A stretch of 10,575 nucleotides of DNA, taken from positions 1 through 10,575 of the forward strand of contig CAYGVJ010000171.1 of NCBI GenBank assembly GCA_964353255.1, read 5' to 3'. A program made the position numbers and the translations under genes. The DNA is from VFZS01 sp964353255. Its GTDB lineage: Bacteria > Acidobacteriota > Terriglobia > Bryobacterales > Bryobacteraceae. How positions within the stretch are numbered: the first letter of the stretch is position 1; each line of letters begins with the position of its first letter. Below the pieces are notes generated by a model, which saw only the letters and a program-made list of their open reading frames with translations, made no database searches and was not told the origin of the DNA. Positions 6,292 to 10,575 of the stretch are shown here, one piece after another.

Positions 6292-8238
6292 CTATGCAGC
6301 CATCCGGCGCGGAGTCCGAGCGAAGTCTAAGATCTTGTCGCAAAGCCGTTCCAGCGTGGCAAATCTCTGCCCTGCCTCCCACGCACGTGTCAAGAGCTCC
6401 GCGATGAACATGCTCTTCTTGTCCAGGTCGCCGGTGTGTCCGAATGCCGCCTCAGTTTGCTCCTGGAACTGGCGCCAAAGTGCGGTACCGAGATCGTTCG
6501 AGGCCACCGTCTTGACCTCCGAATGCCACATCACGACCCGCTCGTGCCAGAGCGTGTCCGGCGGCATAGGGTCCGGGTCAGCAACCCCGCACAATTCGAG
6601 GATGGCCCCGTTGTACTTCTTGTGCTTTTCCGCTGTTCCCACGTTCCCTGCCCAGCTCTGCGCGTCACCATCAAACACGACGAAGACCGGTATCCCCAGC
6701 AGGTTGGCTATGGCCAGCGGCTCGAGCATCTGTTCCTTCCCATTGGTCGGTACAATGTGGCAACCCAGCCTCCGGTACTCCTCCCAACTACCACGCAGCA
6801 TCAGCAGAGTTGTGATGTACGCGACGTCCTCGGGTCCTTCCACTAGGATCAGATGCGGTGTGAACAGCATCTCATTCAGGTACGGCCGCAACGCCTGCTC
6901 CAGCCGAGCCCTTACCCCCTGGGGCTTCGACGGCCGTTCCCCTTTCGCTTCGCTGATCTGTTGCGCCACTTGTTCGAACGACACTCTGGAAATGCTTGAG
7001 TTTCCGCGGGCGGAGTCCTTGCGAACCATTCGGACATCCTCGAACGCCGCGCCGGACACAAAGAGCGGACTATGCGTCGAGACCAGCACTTGAGCATTTG
7101 CGCCCGCCAGACTTCGGAAGACCTCCGCCAGGTGTCTAGCTTGCGGTGGGTGTTGGTACAGTTCGGGCTCCTCGCAAGCCAGGATCAATCGTGGCGCGTT
7201 GGGGTCATCCAGGCCGGCCAACTCCTGAAGCAGCGCCAGCAAGTACGAGCGCTGGAGGCCGTGTCCGAAACGTGCCAGTTCTCCCGCAAAGCCGTCTTCG
7301 GACGTAATCGTGTGAGCAAGAGGCTCGTCAATTCGCACCGACCTTTCCGGGTCCTCTTTCCATTCCAGTTGCAAGCTTGCGCCGGGGTGAGCCCATTCAG
7401 CCAACCTGCTCGACAGACTCGCTGACAGCGCTGTCAGCGCCTCCTGATTCTGTTCGAGTAGTTCCGCGTACCTCCCCCGAGCGTGGTCACGCAGCGCGGT
7501 GATTCCCTCGGCGAAACTGATCTTGGCCCGGACCGTGCGTGCGAGCAGCTTGGCCAAGGCGGTGTTCTTGGCTTCCATTTGCTCCGTAGTGGCGTCCTTA
7601 ACCGCCGGCACATACACCCACTGCACGTACTTCGCCAGTCGATTGACCCCTCTGGAGAAACCATAAAACTGGTCCCCGCTGGGGATCAGAACGCAGCTCT
7701 CTGGATGAGCAGTCTCGTAGCCCCGTAGGGCTTCCGTCATGGCATCCTTGGTCTTCGCGTCAGGCAGATCGGGATGGCCCATCCGCAACTGAGCGTAAAT
7801 GCCTTTCAGCTCTGCGACCTTGGCATCATCTCCGAGCGCCCGAAAGTACTGCTTGAAAGCCTCGATTGCCAGCCGCTGTCCGTATTGCTTTACCTCCGCT
7901 CTTCCCGTTGCCGGGTCGAAATGCGCGATAGATGATATGACCAGCCGTCCTTGGCGGTAGTAGTCGGCGAAGTCCGCCTCCGCCTCCGGTTCGAGGCCGC
8001 TGAACGTCACCGCGATCTCGACCGGTTCAGCCGTGTCTTTCCGGTGGAAGTCTTCCTCGCCAAGACTGGTTGGGTCGGCGACCGAGCTGGCGCTTTCCCG
8101 GAAAAAGATGTTCAGGGCGCACAGAATGCTGGATTTGCCAGAGCCATTCGGCCCCACAAGACATGTGTAGTCGCCCCACTCGAGGGTGGCATCGTCGAAC
8201 GAGCGGAAATTGCGGATTCGCACAGTATCAATGCGCAT
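6292..8238 (-). CDS. OLD-family ATPase with TOPRIM nuclease domain
   Basis: This 648-residue protein belongs to the Overcoming Lysogenization Defect family: an ABC/SMC-like ATPase followed by a TOPRIM nuclease domain. Relatives act as anti-phage nucleases (P2 Old, GajA of Gabija). ATPase motifs: RIRNFRSF (7-14), Walker A GPNGSGKSS (29-37, Lys35), a degenerate signature GHGLQRS (325-331), Walker B LILACEEPELYQHP (351-364, Glu356/Glu357) and H-loop STHSPLF (387-393). TOPRIM motifs: LILVEGPED (463-471, Glu467) and VVFDGD (520-525, Asp523/Asp525). A helical insert spans ~215-285. Start: ATG 8238 follows GGAGGTG by 7 bases and opens directly into the RIRNFRSF strand, so a longer in-frame ATG at 8280 is rejected. 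No UvrD-like GajB helicase or reverse transcriptase is adjacent, so it resembles class 1 stand-alone OLD. G+C is lower than in its neighbours (6841-6900: 34/60), which suggests transfer. Defence is inferred from family and setting. Confidence 0.92.
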   Translation of the reverse strand: MRIDTVRIRNFRSFDDATLEWGDYTCLVGPNGSGKSSILCALNIFFRESASSVADPTSLGEEDFHRKDTAEPVEIAVTFSGLEPEAEADFADYYRQGRLVISSIAHFDPATGRAEVKQYGQRLAIEAFKQYFRALGDDAKVAELKGIYAQLRMGHPDLPDAKTKDAMTEALRGYETAHPESCVLIPSGDQFYGFSRGVNRLAKYVQWVYVPAVKDATTEQMEAKNTALAKLLARTVRAKISFAEGITALRDHARGRYAELLEQNQEALTALSASLSSRLAEWAHPGASLQLEWKEDPERSVRIDEPLAHTITSEDGFAGELARFGHGLQRSYLLALLQELAGLDDPNAPRLILACEEPELYQHPPQARHLAEVFRSLAGANAQVLVSTHSPLFVSGAAFEDVRMVRKDSARGNSSISRVSFEQVAQQISEAKGERPSKPQGVRARLEQALRPYLNEMLFTPHLILVEGPEDVAYITTLLMLRGSWEEYRRLGCHIVPTNGKEQMLEPLAIANLLGIPVFVVFDGDAQSWAGNVGTAEKHKKYNGAILELCGVADPDPMPPDTLWHERVVMWHSEVKTVASNDLGTALWRQFQEQTEAAFGHTGDLDKKSMFIAELLTRAWEAGQRFATLERLCDKILDFARTPRRMAA

Positions 8239-8390
8239 AGGCAAGCACCTCCTCTGGCAACTGAGAACTAATTGTCGCACATGCGCAGGCTTCGCTTACA
8301 TGGCCTGGCGTCCTTTCTGAGCCGGGCCGCTGACCTGGCACTAGGACCGACCGGTAGCCACCAAGCCGCTCCCTGAATTCTGTTGGGCTC
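8239..8390. other. Leader of the OLD gene, no gene seen
   Basis: This stretch lies between the start of the OLD nuclease gene and the first pfkA fragment. It contains the strong minus-strand ribosome site (GGAGGTG near 8246-8252) and must hold the promoter of that gene, but I cannot pick a convincing -35/-10 pair. No open frame with family resemblance is visible on either strand. Confidence 0.5.
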
Positions 8391-8638
8391 AGCTGGGCTT
8401 CGAGCTGCGGGTCACCATCCTGGGGCACGTGCAGCGCGGCGGCGCACCCACCTTCTTCGACCGCATCCTGGCCACGCGGCTGGGCGCCGGTCGAGCGGCT
8501 GGTGGCGGGCGAGCACGGCGTGCTGGTGGGCCTGATCAAGAGCGAGATCGCCGCGACGCCGCTGGAAGTCGTCGTCACCAGCAAGAAGCCGCTCGACGTA
8601 AAGCTGCTCGAACTGGCGCGGGTGCTGTCGAAGTAAGC
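8391..8638 (+). pseudogene. Duplicated 3' end of pfkA (fragment 1)
   Basis: This is a copy of the last ~250 bases of pfkA in the same orientation, matching 5109-5360. It differs by six substitutions (at native positions 5154, 5191, 5277, 5322, 5350 and 5357) and a 5-base deletion (native 5206-5210). The encoded text starts LGFELRVTILGHVQRGGAPT as in residues 242-260 of the enzyme. The deletion then shifts the frame, so the fragment cannot make even the intact tail. It has no start or ribosome site. Four of the six changes are silent in the pfkA frame, counting TGA to TAA at the stop. Homology ends within three bases after the stop codon. Together with intact pfkA it brackets the PIN toxin module and the OLD nuclease. 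Confidence 0.93.
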
Positions 8639-8666
8639 GGTTCTCCAAGGCAGCAGTACCGGGGCC

Positions 8667-8717
8667 TCAGAGCAGCTTGCGGAACTCCTCCAGCGTGACC
8701 CCGGCGTCGCGCACGAT
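8667..8717 (-). pseudogene. C-terminal remnant of a hicA toxin gene
   Basis: Directly after the hicB stop, and in the same frame, the minus strand reads IVRDAGVTLEEFRKLL and then TGA. This closely resembles the typical HicA C-terminus, a TLRSI..AGI..EEF..LL-type ending. Only about 16 codons remain of a gene normally near 60-80 codons. The dsRBD-like toxin body with its catalytic His is gone, and no start codon with a ribosome site precedes the piece. The simplest reading is an internal deletion joining the end of hicB to the end of hicA. The piece is short, so the identification rests on pattern plus position next to hicB. Confidence 0.6.
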
Positions 8718-8729
8718 GCCTGGCCACGG

Positions 8730-8927
8730 TCAGACAGCCACGCTCACTTCCCGGATCTCGGCGTCCGTGGCAAGATCAGCCGCCGCGGCCAGGTATTCGC
8801 TGATAGCGTCGCGGATGTTCGCCAGCGCTTCCTCCTCAGTGGCGCCTTCAGACCAACAGCCCGGCAACCCCGGACAGCAGACACTGACCCCTTCTTCACT
8901 CCGTCGAAGAGCGACTTTGTAGGTCAT
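8730..8927 (-). CDS. hicB: HicB-family antitoxin (orphan)
   Basis: This is a 65-residue HicB-type antitoxin. It has the partial RNase-H-like fold of the family: MTYKVALRRSEEGVSVCCPG, then LPGCWSEGATEEEALANIRD and AISEYL. The PGLPGC and SEG.T.EEAL.NI..AI patterns are diagnostic. ATG 8927 is preceded by GGAG at 7 bases; a TTG codon one position earlier is less likely. HicB normally neutralises the HicA mRNA-cutting toxin and may repress its own promoter. Here only a stub of hicA follows, so this is an antitoxin without its toxin. It lacks a C-terminal DNA-binding domain long enough to recognise, which fits the short HicB variants. It may persist as a remnant or neutralise HicA encoded elsewhere (inference). 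Confidence 0.85.
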   Translation of the reverse strand: MTYKVALRRSEEGVSVCCPGLPGCWSEGATEEEALANIRDAISEYLAAAADLATDAEIREVSVAV

Positions 8928-8944
8928 CAAACCACTCCAAGGCC

Positions 8945-8950
8945 ATTATA
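8945..8950 (-). promoter_or_regulatory. -10 box of hicB
   Basis: A perfect TATAAT is read on the minus strand, 17 bases before the hicB ATG, with the GGAG ribosome site in between. No TTGACA-like -35 is found at the proper distance (8968-8973 reads TCCAGC), and that position already falls in the second pfkA fragment. The upstream half of the hicB promoter may thus have been replaced. Confidence 0.5.
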
Positions 8951-8966
8951 CTGATCCGGCCCGCGA

Positions 8967-9069
8967 CGCTGGAGGCCATTGACCGGCTCAAAGTCACGGT
9001 TTCTTCACACCACCGCGCTCACCTTCTTCGACCGGATGAAACTGCTCGAGGTGGCGCGGGTGCTGGCGA
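8967..9069 (+). pseudogene. Mosaic remnant of the pfkA 3' half (fragment 2)
   Basis: Three blocks of pfkA are joined in order and orientation. 8967-9018 matches 4823-4874 (LEAIDRLK.. region, two mismatches), 9020-9034 matches 5166-5180 exactly, and 9037-9069 matches 5321-5353 (three mismatches). Two internal segments of roughly 290 and 140 bases are missing. None of its differences is shared with fragment 1 where the two overlap, so the two scraps are independent copies. Three of the five mismatches are silent in the pfkA frame. It lies between the hicB promoter and the 3' end of higA and cannot encode anything functional. Confidence 0.85.
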
Positions 9070-9096
9070 GACAGGTCGGACGTCGGCCGCAAGCGT

Positions 9097-9453
9097 TCAG
9101 GCCGCCCGCCGGGGCTTGATCCGCTCCAGATCGGACACCAGCGCGCTGGTCGCCCTCCGCACCTCGTAGAAGGATTGCGCGTTCATCCAGAACTCCGGGG
9201 AGGTGCCGAAGAAGCGGGCCAGACGGACCGCCGTGTCTGCCGTGATGCCCCGCTTCTCCAAAACAATGTCGTTGATGCGAGGAGCAGGGACACGAAGCTG
9301 CCGGGCCAGCTCGTACACGCTCATGCCTAGCGGTTTGAGGAATTCCTCCCGGAGCAGTTCACCCGGGTGGAGGTTCCACGCCGCCGACAGGCGTCCGCTG
9401 GCACCCCGCCGCAGGCGTCGGCCGTCAGTGGTAATCCGTGATTTCGACGTCAT
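9097..9453 (-). CDS. higA: HigA-family antitoxin (VapI-like HTH)
   Basis: This is a 118-residue antitoxin and autorepressor of the HigA/VapI family. The conserved core starts at LHPGELLREEFLKPLGMS (28-45). The helix-turn-helix follows (about 43-82: YELARQLRVPAPRINDIVLE, then TADTAVRLARFFGTSPEFW). The C-terminal helix is ALVSDLERIKP. It is translated from ATG 9453, which lies 29 bases inside the end of higB in another frame. No later in-frame start exists before the conserved core, so the overlap is probably genuine. The first ~26 residues are an Arg-rich extension created by that overlap. The toxin-first order is the usual one for hig loci. The protein should bind HigB and repress the shared promoter; palindromes suitable as operator lie at 9711-9743. 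Confidence 0.93.
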   Translation of the reverse strand: MTSKSRITTDGRRLRRGASGRLSAAWNLHPGELLREEFLKPLGMSVYELARQLRVPAPRINDIVLEKRGITADTAVRLARFFGTSPEFWMNAQSFYEVRRATSALVSDLERIKPRRAA

Positions 9454-9706
9454 ACGCGTTGCCCTCCCGCCATACGAAACAGATTCGCCACCGCTGGTTG
9501 ATGCGAATGCTGTGCTGCCCGCGGCGGTCGCCGGACAAGGCTTCCAGGCGGTTGCCCGGCGGCGCGCGCAGGTCGTTGAGCATGGTGGCGAAGTGCAACT
9601 GAGCCAGCTTCCGTCTGGCCGCCTTGCTGAGGCTGGATCCGAACCTTCGGCTGTGGCCGGTGCGCCAGAACGCCTCGGTGAACCGGTCCCGAAAGCTCGC
9701 CAGCAT
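9425..9706 (-). CDS. higB: HigB-family toxin (RelE/ParE superfamily)
   Basis: This is a 93-residue toxin of the plasmid-maintenance killer (HigB) type. Relatives cut mRNA at the translating ribosome. Family features: an N-terminal SFRDRFTEAFWRTG, a central KLAQLHFATMLNDLRAPPGN, then RLEALSGDRRGQHSIRINQR and WRICFVW, ending YDVEITDYH. The basic residues in DRRGQ and RWRI and the terminal DYH are the positions normally linked to activity. Length agrees with the family (~92). ATG 9706 gives the expected N-terminus. No Shine-Dalgarno is visible, which is compatible with weak expression of a toxin. It precedes and overlaps higA by 29 bases. The pair is complete, so it should be functional, unlike the neighbouring hic locus. 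Confidence 0.93.
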   Translation of the reverse strand: MLASFRDRFTEAFWRTGHSRRFGSSLSKAARRKLAQLHFATMLNDLRAPPGNRLEALSGDRRGQHSIRINQRWRICFVWREGNAYDVEITDYH

Positions 9707-9710
9707 CGAC

Positions 9711-9743
9711 TTAACGGCGCCCGTTAATAATGTAACACGTTAA
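9711..9743. promoter_or_regulatory. Palindromic operator-like repeats upstream of higB
   Basis: A perfect inverted repeat TTAACGG-CGC-CCGTTAA occupies 9711-9727. A second one, TAAC-AC-GTTA, lies at 9733-9742. Together they give four TTAAC/GTTAA-type half-sites within 33 bases, starting four bases before the higB ATG. This fits the HigA autorepressor site overlapping the hig promoter. The stop codon of the upstream minus-strand gene (9740-9742) is inside the second repeat. The local AT-richness contrasts with the surrounding high G+C. Confidence 0.6.
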
Positions 9744-10408
9744 GGCGAGCGCCGAACCCCTGAGCTCCGGCGCCCCCGCCGGCTTGCGGCGAACAGCCGG
9801 TAGCCGCGGCCCGGCGGAAACCAGCGGGCCAGCAGCTCCAGGCGCCGGCGCAGCCAGGGCGCGGGCAGGTGCTCGGGGCCGGTGCGCACCGTGACGTCGT
9901 GCCACAGGCAATGCACGTACTCGGCCGCCGTGCCCGCAAAAGAGGCCCGCGCGTAACGTTCGAGCCGTCGCGGGCTGCCCGCCGAGGCGGGCCCGCGCAT
10001 GAGCCGGCGCTTCTCCTCCAGCGCGTCCTCGTCGATCTCGCCGGTCACGCCGGCGGCCATCTCCTCGGCAAGCAGCTTCAGGTAGGTGTCGCGCTCACCA
10101 GGCTCCGCGGCCTCCCAGAGCGCCTGGCCCAGGCAGAGGAGCACTTCCAGAGCCACGTCGTGCGCTTCGACGCCCTCGCAGGCCACGCTGATCTCAAGAG
10201 CGTCGCCGGTCTCCACCCACCGCGAGGCGTCATCCGGGTTCTCCAGGCGCCCCACCAGCCGGATGTGGCACCTCTTCAGGCGGGCAGCCAAGGCCGCCGG
10301 CACGGCGCGAAGGGCGGGCTGCACAAACTCCGTCACCAGCTCTGCCGGCAGATGCGGCTCCGCTTCGAGCCTTAAGGCTTCGCCCGCCATGCTGCCATGA
10401 TCGCGCAT
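9740..10408 (-). CDS. Hypothetical protein, no family recognised
   Basis: This is a 222-residue protein I cannot name. It appears soluble, with no signal peptide or membrane segment. The N-terminal half (about 16-110) looks like mixed alpha/beta with LPAELVTEFVQPAL and CHIRLVGRLENPDD. The middle is acidic and helical (LKLLAEEMAAGVTGEIDEDA, EEKRRLM). Near 150-205 a segment looks conserved: RYARASFAGTAAEYVHCLWH, DVTVRTGPEHLP, then LLARWFPPGRGYRLF. The end is a basic tail (RRGRRSSGVRRSP) unlike the rest. Codon use supports coding from about 10408 leftward; a longer reading to 10549 loses the GC-rich third-position pattern. ATG 10408 and ATG 10390 are both possible, and neither has a clear ribosome site. 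higB begins 33 bases beyond its stop on the same strand, so read-through into the hig pair is possible. It may be the native neighbour at the right edge of the accessory region (inference). Confidence 0.7.
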   Translation of the reverse strand: MRDHGSMAGEALRLEAEPHLPAELVTEFVQPALRAVPAALAARLKRCHIRLVGRLENPDDASRWVETGDALEISVACEGVEAHDVALEVLLCLGQALWEAAEPGERDTYLKLLAEEMAAGVTGEIDEDALEEKRRLMRGPASAGSPRRLERYARASFAGTAAEYVHCLWHDVTVRTGPEHLPAPWLRRRLELLARWFPPGRGYRLFAASRRGRRSSGVRRSP

Positions 10409-10486
10409 TGACGGAGACCACAGGGGCTCAGCCCGGCCTCCCCGGCGACATCCCAGTGTCCTGTCCCGCAAGTTCCTTGACAATAG

Positions 10487-10509
10487 CAGCCTGTGTGGCC
10501 GACAGGCTG
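10487..10509. repeat. Inverted repeat, 8-base arms
   Basis: CAGCCTGT (10487-10494) and ACAGGCTG (10502-10509) are perfect reverse complements separated by 7 bases. The repeat lies upstream of the hypothetical minus-strand gene. No T-run follows on either strand, so it is not a standard intrinsic terminator. A regulator binding site or an mRNA leader hairpin is possible. Confidence 0.4.
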
Positions 10510-10575
10510 AAGGCCCATAGGCGTTAAGATAAGCCGCGCTCAGGAACAAGATGATCGGGTCGGGTGACCGGGATT

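Noticed and set aside
8239..8280. Upstream in-frame ATG for the OLD nuclease
   Set aside because: The extra 14 residues would contain the strong GGAGGTG ribosome site that serves ATG 8238.
5366..8390. Composite transposon with terminal inverted repeats
   Set aside because: The ends do not form inverted repeats and no transposase is encoded; only the 8-base direct repeat is present.
8429..8698. Possible plus-strand Arg/Gly-rich small protein
   Set aside because: It is the frameshifted reading of pfkA fragment 1, not a gene.
9203..9727. Plus-strand open frames across higBA
   Set aside because: They are antisense shadows of higA and higB in GC-rich DNA with no family resemblance.
10477..10482. 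Perfect TTGACA on the plus strand
   Set aside because: No acceptable -10 lies 16-18 bases downstream (10500-10505 reads CGACAG).
10551..10575. Plus-strand gene start ATG with AGGA five bases upstream
   Set aside because: Only eight codons remain before the window ends, too little to support a gene.

Overview
The window is high-GC DNA, about 75% G+C in a counted stretch of pfkA (4921-4980, 45/60). It comes from a free-living respiring bacterium. An Acidobacteriota-like lineage fits the nuoC/nuoD sequences, the REC-CpaE fusion and the pfkA type, but that placement is inference from general familiarity, not a search.

Left part (1-5358), ordinary chromosome. On the minus strand lie nuoC and the start of nuoD, two subunits of respiratory complex I. 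nuoC is the first gene after a divergent intergenic region that carries a recognisable minus-strand promoter, so nuoA and nuoB are not directly upstream. On the plus strand is a tight signalling cluster: a PAS-histidine kinase, a 17-base-overlapping Rcp1-type single-domain response regulator, then a receiver domain fused to a CpaE/MinD-type ATPase whose nucleotide-binding motifs are degraded. pfkA (6-phosphofructokinase) follows 28 bases later and is probably read from the same transcript.

Right part (5359-9710), accessory region. Three different toxin-antitoxin loci and one anti-phage-type nuclease are packed in here: a UPF0175 antitoxin (apparently started by CTG) with a PIN-domain toxin, a lone OLD-family ATPase/TOPRIM nuclease on the opposite strand, a hicB antitoxin followed only by the last codons of a hicA toxin, and a higB-higA pair. 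The striking structural signal is that these modules are separated by pieces of the 3' end of pfkA in the same orientation. There is one 250-base near-identical copy at 8391-8638 (six substitutions and a 5-base deletion) and one roughly 100-base three-block mosaic at 8967-9069. The intact pfkA, scrap 1 and scrap 2 each sit directly to the left of an accessory module. No integrase, transposase, tRNA or CRISPR array is visible.

Right edge (9740-10575). An unrecognised 222-residue protein is encoded on the minus strand upstream of higB. A group of TTAAC/GTTAA palindromes, probably the hig operator, lies between them and overlaps its stop codon.

Interpretation: the 3' end of pfkA has apparently been duplicated repeatedly, and defence/addiction modules have accumulated between the copies. 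How this happened cannot be settled from one window.
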